Below the pieces are notes generated by a model. It made no database searches and was not told the DNA's origin. It worked only from the letters and a program-made list of their open reading frames with translations. From positions 8,184,690 through 8,248,689 of the forward strand of contig CM065328.1 in NCBI GenBank assembly GCA_033032175.1: a stretch of DNA of 64,000 nt. Direction: 5' to 3'. Of the stretch, positions 11,890-23,901 are shown one piece after another; the stretch's first letter is position 1, and the number at the start of each line of letters is the position of its first letter. This DNA comes from Saturnia japonica (Eukaryota; Arthropoda; Insecta; Lepidoptera; Saturniidae). Position numbers and translations under genes: made by a program.

Positions 11890-13158
11890 TTAATACATCT
11901 GGCATCGATCACATATGTAGACGTCTGAACATTCAGGAATGTCTGCACATGTTTCATGAGCCCACCCATGGCAGCTAGAGCACTGTATCCAATTTTCCTC
12001 GTATTCCTCTAAGCACACTACGCAAGCAGTTCTTCCAAGTTCAGATATCTCAGTCAGTGGCTGCTTTATTTTAGCTTTATTTCCACTTTTCCCCTCGGCT
12101 TTTACTACTTTGGCTTGTTTCCCCTTTTCTTCAGTTCTTCCTTTGGCCTTTACGTCTTTGATTTGGTGTCCGTTCTCTTTTTTTGCTATTTTAAATTTTG
12201 TTTTCATGATTTTGTTTTCTACCTTGGCGATCTTTTCATTCTCTTTTTCTTCAACGGCAATTTTGTATGGGGATGATGTTAGAATTTCACTCCTTTCACA
12301 TTTTCTTTTACGGGCCGCTGATCGCTTTTTGGCAGCATCTGGCAATGGTGACAATTTAAGAACAGTCTCAATAAAATCTGGATTCAAGCTTGTCGCTGGC
12401 CTGGCATTGCTGATTCTTGGTTCGTTAGTAGATTTTTCAGGAGGATTCTCGGCTTCTTCCAAGACCAAATTGTTCATTTGTTCTGCATCGCAGGTCGTAG
12501 ATGGGTTACCAGCTAAGGATATATCAGTGACTAAGACGGAAACCTCCCCGCTGCAACTCGGTATGTTTGAAGAAGTTCCTGGCTCTTCCAGTGGAATATT
12601 GGTCATGTCAGCAGCCAAATATTCCAGGTCAGAAAATAAATGTCGATCAAATGGGTGAATTCCCGTGCATTTACACCCAGACACTGCAATATCCAGCCGA
12701 GCTACTTTTGTAAAGGCTTCATTGACCAGACCAGCAATATCGTAGTCAGTTATCCGAGATCCAGCGTTCGCTCTTATCCACATGTCGCATCGTTGGTTAT
12801 AGGCATATTTAAATGGCTTCATGAATGTTCTGTCCAGCGGTTGGAGTTTGTGGGTAGTGTGTGGTGGTGAGCTTATCAAATGAATGTTGCTATTTCGGCA
12901 AAAATTGATGACCGCCAGTGTCTTGTGGCTACAATGGCCATCCAGTAGAAGCAGCACAGGATTGTCTTTTGTCGGATGCGAGTGTTTTACGAATAGCTGC
13001 AACCAATGTAGAAAGAAATCACAATTCATCCAGCCCTTTGGCTGGGCCACACCTATACTTTCGGATGGAGCATTAATCATGAGTCGATCATTCATCCTTT
13101 GCCTGGGGAAGACAAAAAATGGTGGTATGAAGTGACCGCTAACGCTCATGCAAAACAA
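11890..13158 (-). pseudogene. pogo/CENP-B-like transposase, C-terminal part with DDE core and PHD finger
   Basis: 422 residues. Catalytic second Asp in LLLLDGHCSHK and third in KLQPLDRTFMKPFK. A long basic, low-complexity stretch (about residues 270-370, many Lys/Glu) follows. The last 50 residues have a C4HC3 PHD-finger spacing: CVVC, CSSC, H-x2-C and CDRC. The frame is open upstream of this Met into ...AERGKNITILFC, so this is the same gene as 13181-13813 separated by one frameshift. The PHD finger at the end of a transposase could read chromatin, but that is inference. Confidence 0.85.
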
Positions 13159-13180
13159 AATTGTTATATTTTTTCCCCTC

Positions 13181-13813
13181 TCAGCAGAAGTGAGCTTTCC
13201 TACCTACTTGACGGGCAGCCTTCGAAGCAAGAACTTTTTGACGCTTGTGAACGCAGCTGACTCCAGTTTCATCACAGTTATAAATATTAGAAGGTGAAAA
13301 TTTATACAGTGTCAATAGTTTCTCAAGATTGTCATAATAGAGATCTACTTGTGGTTTGTTAAACCCCACGGCCCGCATCATGCTCGTCGACTCTGGTGCT
13401 CTCAGGGAAAGGTCAGGATGTCTCCGCATAAAATCGTAGTAAAAATGCTTTCCAGCAGTACCTTTATCTTTGTTAAAACGATGAGGGATCTTCATAGATT
13501 CAGCTAAGTCGAAAGCTAACTTCAAAAACTCCTTTCTCATAAGCGGTAGACATCTATCCGACAAATCTTTTACGTGGTTCACTAAAATTTGTTCGTACTC
13601 GGGTGAGAAGGTGTTAGTGAATCTACCGATCTTTGGGTTTAACGTCACTTCTTCTCCACGGTTCAACGCCGATATCTTATCGTGTAGAGTACTTCTTGGG
13701 ATGTTGTAACGCGACGAAGCTTCTCTCAAGCTCAGTTTTTTGGACATAGTTTTTTCTATTGCAGTTTGTAAAGTTTTTTGCTCCCATTTTCCTTTCTTAT
13801 TCTTCTCTTCCAT
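13181..13813 (-). pseudogene. pogo/CENP-B-like transposase, N-terminal part (psq HTH to first DDE aspartate)
   Basis: 210 residues starting MEEKNKKGKWEQKTL. Residues about 15-60 form a psq/CENP-B N-terminal helix-turn-helix (SLREASSRYNIPRSTLHDKI). A second CENP-B-type DNA-binding segment follows, then IYNCDETGVS with the first catalytic Asp. The frame ends at ...GRKAHFC because TAGG is duplicated (plus strand around 13199-13206, 'cctacctac'). The expected continuation LTSAERGK is present in the other frame immediately after. Function before breakage: binding of element ends and start of the catalytic domain. Confidence 0.85.
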
Positions 13814-14275
13814 TTTCTCTGTTCTTCTGTCCTCTGAAATAAGTTATTATATTAAAAAATGTTTCCACTGTCCGGCGTTAAGGGATTACTTTGTGTCCGG
13901 TTATAGGGGACAGAACAAATCCAGAATTACGTAGTCTATACCTAATCCGTTTTGAAAATCAACAAAAAATTTCATAGACTACGAATAATAACAGAATCCT
14001 ACTTTTATTAACAAAAATCATAAAGATTTAAATACAGAAATGTTGTTAAAACACTCACCTGGATCTTACGTAACGCAGTGTTTTCCCGCCGAAAACAGAA
14101 ATCGACCGCTCCCGATGATGCCTTGAGCGTCACTGACAAACTGCGTCGTATGATCCTGAATCACTACGCACCCCCGCGTCCCCTTCACCCGTGTTTAAAT
14201 CGTTCACGTTGTAATTTGTCGAAATAATACGAGTGTCCGGTACTAGGTGCCGTCCGGCGTTATGGGACTTCCCCC

Positions 14276-15655
14276 TATATAATATACATTAGTGCAATTA
14301 ATGATTGATTCTTTTTTATTATTAGGGGCTTAGAGCATAAGTTTGTGAAGCGGCGAACGTCCAACAAATATTATAGAGTTTTGCTGACCTTTTGACTGTG
14401 TGAGTAGCTTTTAGAGTGTATGTTGTACGATTATATATATATATATATATATAAAGACTTTACTACTTTTATTCGGTTTTACTTTTGTGACAAACATAAA
14501 TTTCCTATTGTAAATAGTAAAGTTTCGTTTTAATAAAGAAAATAGTAGTACTTTTTTATTTGTTTTATTTGTTATTGATGAAAGTAGCCATTGAGATGAA
14601 AAATAGTGCACTGTCATAGTGAATAGGTTGGATGGTCTCGTAGAGCAACGGTAATTTTGCGTGAAAAGGTTGCCCGTTAAACTAAATAAAAAGTGCCCTT
14701 TTTACTCCCCGTATACTGCTATGACCCTTCGTATATGGTATATCTATATGGGCTTCCATTTACTGCAATTAGACTTCCTACTTATGTTGTTAAACATCCG
14801 TATATTGCTAAAAGATGTTCGTATATTAGGTTCAATGCTTAAGCCTAATTTAGTTTGTTCTAGAGGTAGATAGTACCTAAGTGCAGCCACTTAAAAGGGG
14901 CGTTCGGTATGCAAACGTCAAAATATTAATTCGAACTGACTATACTGTTGGTGAGGAGGAGGCCTTTAAAAGTTGTGCACGAGCGCAGAAGGCACTCGGT
15001 CGAGCAGACACCATCGTGATCTAGTTAATTCCCTATCCGAATTCGATCTATGCACCTAAACATGTTACAGGGGTAGCCAAATTGTTTCCAAGATAAATCT
15101 TGGAACCCCTTTGGCGACCATTGATTCTGCAGCTATATGATAACCACCACATTTTTGTTATTTTAGAAACTCATAATACCACTTGAAATAAAAAGAAATT
15201 GCTTTTTCCTATATTAAAAAAAAAAAAATAGAATTGTATACCCCTGTACAGACGTTTATGAACATTTGGCGACTAAATCATAATTCAATATTTCAGCCGT
15301 CCCTGTATCTTCTTAGTATATTTTAATGAACTTTTATAACAGTAGTTACGTCTACAGATTTTTCTTACGTCTAAGGTAATCCCGTATTATATAATATTTA
15401 GTACATTCATTTCCAAGCACTTTCACATCCTAAATACTACACCGTACTTTTGTTGCACTTGTGTAGCTAAAATATAAATAAATTTACTTTGATAATATAA
15501 AAGCTACCTTCCATCAGTACTTCAAAAGTAAGTACTTAATTACATAATACATTTTATCTTGCGTGTTCTGAACTAGAATTTAAAAACTTGTAGCGTCACA
15601 TTATTGCTTGCACAATAATTCTAGTTTTGGCACATTCGCTCTGTGTATCAAGATT
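14276..15655. other. Intergenic stretch without recognised genes
   Basis: Contains a (TA)n microsatellite at 14432-14453 and AT-rich sequence. A GC-richer patch at 14885-15020 (with gcgcagaaggcactcggtcg) might be part of an LTR or retroelement leader but has no partner in this window. Confidence 0.4.
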
Positions 15656-16215
15656 TTAGAGCTTTTTTTATGATAGCTCGGCATATTGACGATACTGCCC
15701 GTAATGGTAAGGCACAATACAATCTAAACACAACGGTAACTACCGAGAGATCTAAACCCATCGGTGGTTACCGCTGTCATGCAGGGCTGCATAAATATCT
15801 CTTCAAGTTACGCTTAAAGGACTCGATGCCGTTAGAAAGAGGGAACACACTGGTCGGGAGAAGGTTCCACAGTTTCACGGTATGACAAAGATAAGTCATA
15901 GAGAACTTTTTAGTTCGTTCCGAGATGTGGGTTACCGTAAAATTGTGACTCCGAAGCCTAGCGCATGTGGTTCTGTTAAGGAAGGGAGAGGAGGGAATTA
16001 GATTGAACAGCTCTTCAGAACACTCGTCATGATACAGACGGTAGAACACCCTCAGCGAGCCGATGTAACTGCGCAGCTGAAGCGGATCGATGTGTTTGGT
16101 AACGTCTGCATCATCAACAATGCGAACAGCCCGTCTCTGCAACCTGTCCAGAGTACCGAGGTGGTATTTTACGGATCCATCCCAAAGATGCGAACAGCAA
16201 TCAAAGTACATAAAC
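15656..16215 (-). mobile_element. 5'-truncated non-LTR retrotransposon (RT C-terminus and 3' end)
   Basis: The open frame at 15777-16211 (144 residues) gives the C-terminal end of a LINE reverse transcriptase: SHLWDGSVKYHLGTLDRLQR, RAVRIVDD, DPLQLRSYIGSLRVFYRLYH, CSEELFNLIP and a terminal LWNLLPTSVFPLSNG. The catalytic domain is lost by 5' truncation. The untranslated tail downstream contains the 'ctcggtagttaccgttgtg' block shared with other copies in this window (6.9, 46.4, 51.6, 54.9, 63.5 kb) and ends in a short A run. Confidence 0.8.
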
Positions 16216-16954
16216 AGTTTTCGTTATTAACAATTGCATGAATCATCCCTTTTGTCTACATATGTGATTTACCTGCGGGTGGTCACCCTAATGACTTGTT
16301 TGTTTGTTATTTGATCTGCTCGTAGTATTTTGTTTATTAAGACCCCTCAAAAGTACATTCCAAAGTAAATTAATACATATTAAATTGAGTTTAATATACT
16401 TGATTCTGTGCTAAATTCGGATGGTTGTAAAACAAGCTGAGGGACGCACGGGGAAAATGTAGTAGGCATATTGGTGGGATGAGCTATATCTAGCATAAGG
16501 TTCAGCTTAAAATAGTTTAAGTGAAGCAACAGAATCTAATAAGACGTTTTTTTACTTAACTATGCATTATTTAAAAATAAGATATACATCAAAAGTTTTA
16601 TAATTATAGTCTAAATCAAACTACATTAACAGTTTTTGTCAAAAACGAAAACAAATATTTAAAAATCCTATTTCCTCTAGCGGCTAATTTTATTCCACCG
16701 TGCGACAACCCAATAGATAGTCACTGTGAAGATGTTTATTTTATTGCATGTGTATGGTGTTCGTGATCCCTATCAACCGATTTTAATCTAACCATGTTTT
16801 AACACGAAACTTTGAAATGAACCAGTCTATCTATTAAAAAAATAAGTCTTTAAGTTAAAGGAATTAGTTAAATCCAAAATATTTATATACATAATCCAAT
16901 TAATTAATTTAATTTATTAAATGATCGTATTTATCGTTATAGAATTAGCGTTTT

Positions 16955-17225
16955 CACCTGATCTTAAGTGACGATGTAGACCGAGACGGTAGCACGCTAA
17001 GCCTAGTGGAAGACTGGCTTTCAAGTGCAGATCCCGGAACACACCTATTGAGTGTCGTAGTTAGTCAAGCAAGCATTAGTTTATCACGACCATGCTATGT
17101 TAACCATGCTTTGGTTTATCACGATGTTTTCCTTCATTGAAAGTTCAGGCTTATTGCGGGGATTCGAACTCACGCCAATCGATGCCGAGTCCGTACACGC
17201 TACCAACTGAGCCATCATAGTTTTA
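16955..17225 (-). repeat. SINE family A, inverted copy
   Basis: On the minus strand it starts 'ctatgatggctcagttgg' (box A-like) and 'gagttcgaatccccgc' (box B). It continues 'gaaaacatcgtgataaacc' and ends 'ggcttagcgtgctaccgtc'. The head is the best preserved of the family A copies here. Confidence 0.7.
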
Positions 17226-17340
17226 TTTTCAACAACATTTTATATTTTTGTAATAACTGTCCGGTTGACTATTTTAAAGTAAAATAGGTAGATATATATC
17301 ACATTTTATAGAACGATATACCGTGTAAGTGTGTATTATG

Positions 17341-18598
17341 AAATTAGCGTTTTGTTGAACTGGTCACTTTGATCTCAAATATCTGGCGTCTGGTTAGAAA
17401 TTCCAAATTCAAATTTATTCCAAATTTAGGCTTGTGTATTTGTGTTCCGAATTTAGTGACTCATTTGTTTTCGCACCTTTTTATTTTTCTTTGACATCGT
17501 TCTTTTCACAAAATAGAAAATTTAAAATATTACTTTATTTACGAATATAAGTTCCATTGTGACATCAGCGCTGCAGAATCAGCTCGAAGGATTAATGATG
17601 TGTATGGGAAAGCTACTGTAAAAGAAAACACGGTACGTTTTTGATTCCAACGTTTTCGTTCTGGAAATTTTGACCTACGAAACAAACCCCGTAGACGGCC
17701 GGAGACCCTACTTGAAAATGAAGAATCAAAGGTGATCGTTGAAGCGGATCATTCGCAAACCACGTCAGAGTTAGCGGCAGGCTTCGGTGTGAGTCATAAA
17801 AAAAAAAAATCACTTCAAACGAACAGGAAAAGTGAAAAAGCTCGAGAAATGGGTACCGCATGAATTGACTGAAGCACGCCAACAAACACCTAACACCTAT
17901 TGAGTTCTGCATTACATTATTCAACCGTCACATTAACGAGGGATTTTGAACTGTATTGTTACTTGTGACGAAAAATGGATCCTTTACGACAATCGGAAAC
18001 GCTCATCACAGTGGTTAAACCCAGGAGAACCGGCCAAATTCTGTCCCAAGCGAAAATCGTTTCAGAAAAAGGTACTGGTGAGTACTTGGTGGACCAGTGC
18101 TGGTGTCATACACTACAGCTTCGTAAGATCTTTCCAGACGATAACGGCAGATCTGTATTGTCAACAATTGCAAACCATGATGGAAAAGATAGCCGTTAAA
18201 CAACCGAAACTGGTCAATATCTCAAGCCCACTGATGCTTCAAAAAAACGCTAGAACCTGTACTTTACGACCGACGGTCGCTAAATTAGTGGAACTGCTGT
18301 TGGAATGTCTCCGAAACCCACCATATTCCCCGAACATTGCTCCAACAGATTACCACTTTTTTCGGAATTTGAACAATTTCTTGCAAAGAAAATAAATTCA
18401 ATTCCGATGAGGCTGTTTAAACTGCCTTCAAAGATTTTATTGATTCTTGCTCCCACAATTTTTTCAGCAATGAAATCAATGAACTACCTTTAAAATGCCG
18501 AAAGTGCATAGATAATAATGGTACATACTTCGATTGATTAAATGTATAATTTCATAATATTTTTTCATTTTACTTTTACCATATAAAACGCTAATTAT
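17341..18598 (+). mobile_element. Degenerate mariner-family transposon
   Basis: A 1.26-kb element with short inverted ends: AATTAGCGTTTTG at 17342 and AAAACGCTAATT at 18585. The upstream part codes in broken frames for a mariner helix-turn-helix (AAESARRINDVYG, NTVRFWFQRFRSGNFD). The open frame at 17946-18395 has VTCDEKWILYDN (first catalytic Asp) and PPYSPNIAPTDYHFF. The HDNARPH motif is replaced by QKNARTC and the third Asp (YSPD) by Asn, so it is catalytically dead. Frameshifts separate the N-terminal half. Confidence 0.85.
17946..18395 (+). pseudogene. mariner transposase relic, catalytic-domain frame
   Basis: 149 residues covering most of a mariner DD34D catalytic domain, with the 'WILYDN' and 'APTDYHFFRNL' signatures. 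The second and third acidic residues are lost (see the element entry), and the C-terminal helix continues in another frame to about 18490 (SPTIFSAMKSMNYL region). No function is expected. Confidence 0.85.
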
Positions 18599-18599
18599 A

Positions 18600-20392
18600 T
18601 ATGTAAGGACCTAAAATGATATAGTGAGTCATGATTTTTAAGTTTTTTAAATATTAAAGAACGAAAGTATAGGTACCTACTTAAGAAACTGATTCGGACT
18701 AAGTAAAAAATGTCAGTATCATAAGAGGTTATTATAGGTTAGAGAGTAATTACTGTCAATGGACTTCTAAAAAATAACTTAGACCTTACGCTTGTCTTCT
18801 ACATTTCTGAATATTTCCTATGCCGGTTCCTTTTTAATATATTCAATGTAACTATTATCCATACTGGCGATAATAATTGCTTGTGCTCTTGCCTCGTATT
18901 GAAACTTCAAATCATTTTCGCGCAGTATACTTTTAAGACGAAAAGCCTATACACTAAAATTAACTCTGTCGAATAGCATGATATTAAATTTATCATTGTG
19001 ATTTGTACTCACCATTTTGTTACACATTTCCTTTGTAAAAACACGATAAGTTTTCAAAACCATGTTCCAGATTAATTGGTGCAAACCACGCTCTGCTACC
19101 AATATCGATTATTGTGTAGGCGTTTTGAATAAGAATTAAAGTACTTATATATTTCAAAAATATAGTTTTATCTACTCCTTTATTTAAACTTCAACACAAA
19201 CTTCTATTACCAGTAGTCATAGACACATTTTTTTCAAAACTCTGGCCTATAGTATATATAAACACTAGTGTAGTTAATGTGATGTGAACTGCCACTCCCA
19301 ACAACTCTATACTAAGCTTATTTTTCTATTTTATAAATTTGACTACTCCATTCTTATTATAACCGAAAACTACTCCCTATTTTTATTTAGTTTTCTTACC
19401 ATGCAAAGCTTCTCTTCTCTTCCCTTATTATATTTACATAGAGATTGTAAAGCTTAACACTTCCTCAGGCGGTCGCTAAATTGCAAAAAGTTATACTTCT
19501 GACGGAGCCCGTCTGGGTAGACACGCGAAGTTTTCGCGCATCCCGTAAATCAATGATTTATCAATTATTCTGTATTAATAAATAGTATTAAAGAATGTAG
19601 CTATTCTTGTCTATCTGTTTGTCCGCTTAATTCTTCTAAACCACGCAACAGATATTTTTACGGTTTTCAATGTCATTTAGAGATTTTTTTTACAGAAGGA
19701 TATGTAACAGATTTCAATTAAGTTTTTGTATGGTAGAGAAAATCCAATGTTTTGTTATCATGTCGTTAAGAAATGATTTTCACCCGCTTACATGGCTTAC
19801 GCTCGCTAAACCTTATAATGTTCTATACAGTATAAAAAGACCTAGAGAAAAGTCGACAATGGCATATGCCTATTTCTCACGGTTGATTAACAGTACCTAA
19901 CCATTTTTATCTTCAACAATTTATTTTAAAATATTAGGTTATTTTCTCCAATTCAGTATTATTATTTATCCGAATAAATTTGTTATTTAACTTGGGCATT
20001 TAATGTAGATTCAAATTGTCATTCAAATATTTTGAGTGAATAAGTACCTTAGAAGATATCACGGATTCAAAATTAAGCGCAACTAAAGAAATCACTCGCA
20101 TGAAATGAATGGCTGCCACTTCACACCTATGAAGAACTACGCATCGCGAGCTAGGCTCACTTTTCGTAACTATTAAGTTATGAACTACCTAACCTCTAAA
20201 TCATGTTTTTAAACATGAAACACACCACTTTGTAAATTACACCTGTGCGAAGCTGGGGCGGACCGAGTGGTACATATATAACACATCGAAGTTCTATAAG
20301 AATTGGACTAAATGATTTTTAAATAATATATACAATTTGGTATTTCAATACTTTATCGATATAAGCTAAAAATAGATAAGCAAATATCTGCT
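18600..20392. other. Intergenic stretch, mostly unrecognised
   Basis: AT-rich. A block at about 19080-19220 ('accacgctctgctaccaat', 'attattgtgtaggcgtttt') recurs at 44910-45070 and so is a dispersed repeat of unknown class. No supported gene. Confidence 0.4.
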
Positions 20393-20856
20393 AGGCTTGC
20401 ATACAAAAGAATACCGGATGGCCGAAGGAGGCGATTCATCCGCCAACTTCCGCCAGCCTAGCCCAACCAGGGGAGACGGGTCGGGGGGCCCGTCTTCCAA
20501 TTGCACAGGTTCGGCGGACGGGGGAGACAGCTAGGGTGTACTGTGTTGTCTCTTATTTAGGCCGACGGCCGTCAGGGTGACGCGGTCCAAGTCCGGTGAA
20601 GCTGTAAAAGCCGCAGCGGCTCTGTTTTTGGATAGGGCCCCTAAGGCTAACAGTGTAGTCAATTCAAAAAAAAAGAAAAAAAAGGGTGACGCGGTAGTAT
20701 GCTACCTGCAGGTCCAGCGTCGGCCCATCGAGGCGGAGCGGCGGATGGTACACCGTGGAGTTTTGGTAAGAGTTTCACATAACCACTCGCCCTCCCGGGC
20801 GGGTGTGTACCCATGACGGGTTCCTCCACGTTATAAAAAAAGGCTTGCATACAAAA
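20393..20856 (+). mobile_element. Composite retro-insertion with 16-bp target-site duplication
   Basis: Body 20409-20840 lies between two perfect copies of AGGCTTGCATACAAAA (20393-20408 and 20841-20856). The body has a GC-rich segment, then a tail 'gtccggtgaagctgtaaaag ... ggctaacagtgtagtcaatt' followed by an A-rich run (20667-20684). A second unrelated tail, 'ggtgacgcggtagtatgcta ... gacgggttcctccacg', ends in a short A run. The first tail is the same 3' end as the LINE at 58965-60511. Both tails were inserted together, as expected for a composite LINE end or 3' transduction. No intact protein. Confidence 0.75.
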
Positions 20857-21344
20857 AGTCCAATATTAATACAACCAAATAATTAATGTAAAAAATATAT
20901 TTTATTAATATTAGCAATCATATTGTTATAATATAAAGTTATAAAATACACTTATTAATACACATTGTTCACACAATATGCTTCACAAAAACATAACACA
21001 AACTTTCAACTACAGTGAAAAAATACTCGTACTTCAAATACCTACATTTCTGGGAAAAATTCGAGTCAAGTACTAAGTGTCATGGGATTATTTTAAAGTT
21101 AGATCCATAAATAATGACACACGTAATGATTCAGCTGAGACAAGTTTATAGTTTTATTACTACAAACAAACAAAAAAAAAAACACTTCAAAATCAGTACG
21201 ACAACAGGTATGAGACTGATTTAGAGCAAGTTCTTTTCATTATTTTATGAATCCAACTTTACGTTTTAAATTAAATTTACTAACAGAATTGCCATAAATC
21301 AACTCCAAACATTAATGTTTTTGGCGCAAAATTCATCCATCTTA

Positions 21345-22235
21345 CTACTAAAGCGGCTAGGATAGTATGGATAAAACATTTACCAAAAATGTTTTTCTCT
21401 CTCTTCTTTTATGAATAGATTTCTTTCTCTTACTTTTTATGAATAGATTTCTTGCTAATTTATAAAAGTATTTATAACAGGATTCCAATATTTAAGAGGC
21501 ACTTATAGTAACGGCACACTATGACTTATATACATGCCACATATACAAAATAAAAGTAGTTGGAAGGATGGTTCTAAGAAAGGTTTCAAAAACCGATATC
21601 GAAAAGTGAAAAATTAATAATTGTCCACGCTGGATGTTCAAGAGGTTTTGCACCTGGTACTCTCTTAACTTATAAATCTTCTCAAAGTACTGGTGATTAT
21701 CACCACGAGGTGAATAAAGAAAATTATGAAAGATAGTTAAAACGACATCTTATACCGAATTTGCGACCTAATTCTGTTGTGGTCGTAGATAACCATTCTT
21801 ACTATAACAATGACAATGCGCCAAATTCCAATTCTCTAAAAGTGACCATGCAATCATGGCTTATATATGCTAAAACCATAATTGTATGAAATCATTAAAC
21901 GCCACAAACCAGAACACATTAAATACTCAATTGACCAAATAATGGCGGAACATGGTCATTCTGTTTTACGGTTAGCTCTTTATCACAGATTTTAACTCAA
22001 TCGAGATAATTTCGTCCCAAGGAAAAGTCCACGTTAGTGTTGGAAATGTATCGATGAATCTAACGAAAGTCAAAGAACTATTAATGTAGAAATTCGAATC
22101 TATTGGCGTACCTGAATGGGAAAAGTAGTCAACCACGCGATAGAATACGAAAAATAACATAATGCGACATGAGGATAGAACAGACCAATATTTGGATCAA
22201 TTTATCATAAACTTAAATGACTCATTGTTTTATAC
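21345..22235 (+). mobile_element. DDE_3 (IS630/Tc1-like) transposase relic, interrupted
   Basis: Broken plus-strand frames from about 21600 to 22235 encode KLIIVHAGCSRGFAPGTLL, SGDYHHEVNKENYE, LIPNLRPNSVVVVDNHSYYN (second catalytic Asp), HGHSVLRLALYH and a tail DQYLDQFIINLNDS. This order is the DDE_3 transposase/endonuclease family common in insects. Stop codons and frameshifts are frequent. The coding end is cut by the LINE that starts near 22240. The leader (21355-21500: gcggctaggatagtatgg ... aacaggattccaat) has a second direct copy at 30313-30425. Confidence 0.75.
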
Positions 22236-22240
22236 AATGG

Positions 22241-23642
22241 AGTTACATCCACCGGACCCGCCAGACCCAGGTGGTCCAATAACAAGTCATGTAATAAACC
22301 GTACTCCATTAGCCACCAAAAGACCTCTAGAGGGTAGCCAGGATAGCGAAATAATTAACGCAGGTAACATGACAATTAAAGATCCATCAATGGCCTCACC
22401 ATCCATTCAGACCGGTATGTACACCCTACCTTTACATCTTCTATTGGGAAGTATAATGATGCGGATAAAGGCCCCTTCCTAGTTCACGTATCTAGGATTG
22501 AGCTAGATTTGTCGGCAGGATTATCTATCAGACCTATAAAATTTGGTCAATTTTTAAATACAAAGAATATCAAAAATATTTGTAGTGATTGGGTAAAAAA
22601 AGTAGGAAGAAACAAAATTGTTATAGTTTTTAAATCGGCTATAGATGCTAATAACTTTCTGGAGAATCCTATTTTATTACAAAATAATTACAAGGGAATG
22701 ATCTCCACATACAATATCACCAGGATGGGTCTTGTCCGTGGAGTTCCGGTGGAGTGGTCCATGGATGAACTGATTAATTCACTCGAACTGCCGGTTGGGT
22801 GTGGTTTTGTTTTGAAAGCACGCAGACCTAACAGGAAAACATCATCAGAAGGAAACATCAACTGGGTCCCTACACAGTCGGTAGTTTTGGCATTTTAAGG
22901 TCAATTCCTACCAGAAAGAGTATATTCATATTATACTTCTCTCCCTGTTGAAATGTATTCCTACCCAACTATACAGTGTCAGAATTGTTGTAGATTTGGA
23001 CACATAACGACACAGTGCAGGTCGAAACCTCGCTGTTTCCGATGCGGACAACCACACGTTGGAAATTAATGTACTGTATCACTGCAATCAATTACCTGTA
23101 TCTTATGTACAGGTAACCACTTGGCTACTGACAATGCATGTCCTGAACACTTGCGCCAAAAGTCAATCAAAGTTATGATGTCTCAGGACAATGTATAATA
23201 TGAGGAAGCTTCCCTGTGTTTTCCCTCGGTACGCAGAACCTATGCAGAAGTGGCACAACAGTTATTTACTCCTGTAACTACTTCTAATCGCACATCAACT
23301 CAACAACCTCTTACCACATCTTACAAAAAAACTACTTTTACTAAACCTCGTCCAAAGATTCTCAGCGGTAAATCATACGATAGACTGGCACATCAGGCTA
23401 TTGTTAATGATTTGCCTTCCTCGCTACCTAATGGTTGTGCTCTCTCCTCAGGAGACCAGGCTGCATCCTGTCAGCCTGATATAACAGGAAATGATAACTT
23501 ACTTGACATCATGCTCACATTAATCTTGAATATTATCACCAAATATAAAGATTGCTTACCGACCAACGTTGCCCATAAACTAAACAAGATAGTATCTCTT
23601 TCCAACAAAAATGGGTCCCTTAAGGATAGTGCAATGGAATAG
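22241..23642 (+). pseudogene. LINE ORF1 (gag-like, CCHC zinc knuckles), broken
   Basis: Starts MELHPPDPPDPGGPITSHV. Frames at 22241-22482, 22509-22898 and 23250-23642 form one chain with a frameshift near 22450 and stops near 22896, 23068 and 23200. Between 22975 and 23140 are zinc knuckles (CQNCCRFGHITTQC, CFRCGQPHVGN.C and a third C..C..H...C). ORF1 proteins of this type bind the element RNA and form the ribonucleoprotein. The final frame overlaps the ORF2 start at 23611. Confidence 0.8.
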
Positions 23643-23901
23643 TCAAAGCATTAAAAACAAAAAAACATTACTTGATGCTTTTGATCTCAAAATACGTACC
23701 ATCTCAGAAACTTGGCTATTGCCAGGTTCTCGTTTTCGGGTTCCTGGCTATTCATGTATCCGGGATGACAGAGATGATGGATACGCAGGCACTGCCTTAT
23801 TTGTAAGGCGGTTTCTCAGCTTCTCCCAAATCCCTTTACCCACACATAATCCAAATATCAATGCTGTGGCAATCAAACAACAAACTAAACTTATACTATA
23901 A
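23611..23901 (+). pseudogene. LINE ORF2 N-terminus (endonuclease domain fragment)
   Basis: Opens MGPLRIVQWNSQSIKNKK, the AP-endonuclease-like start (WN..S). It continues SETWLLPGSRFRVPGYSC with the catalytic Glu region (ETWL) and RDDRDDGYAGTALFVR. It stops after 96 residues where an inverted LINE fragment begins, so most of the endonuclease is missing. Confidence 0.8.

Larger units (their letters stand above)
11638..14275 (-). mobile_element. pogo/CENP-B-type DNA transposon, nearly intact, TA target site
   Basis: A 2.64-kb element bounded by imperfect inverted ends: GGGGAAGTCCCCTAGTGGC on the left and the complement of ..ATGGGACTTCCCCC on the right, each flanked by TA. Several subterminal copies of a 'ctagyaccggac' motif lie inside both ends (11845-11885, 13868-13910, 14230-14260), typical of transposase binding sites. 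It carries one minus-strand transposase gene broken by a 4-bp duplication. The family (Tc1/mariner superfamily, pogo/Tigger group) is inferred from the DDE order and the TA duplication. Confidence 0.87.

Noticed and set aside
12110..13135. Plus-strand open frames across the pogo transposase
   Set aside because: Antisense shadows of the minus-strand transposase; no recognisable protein.
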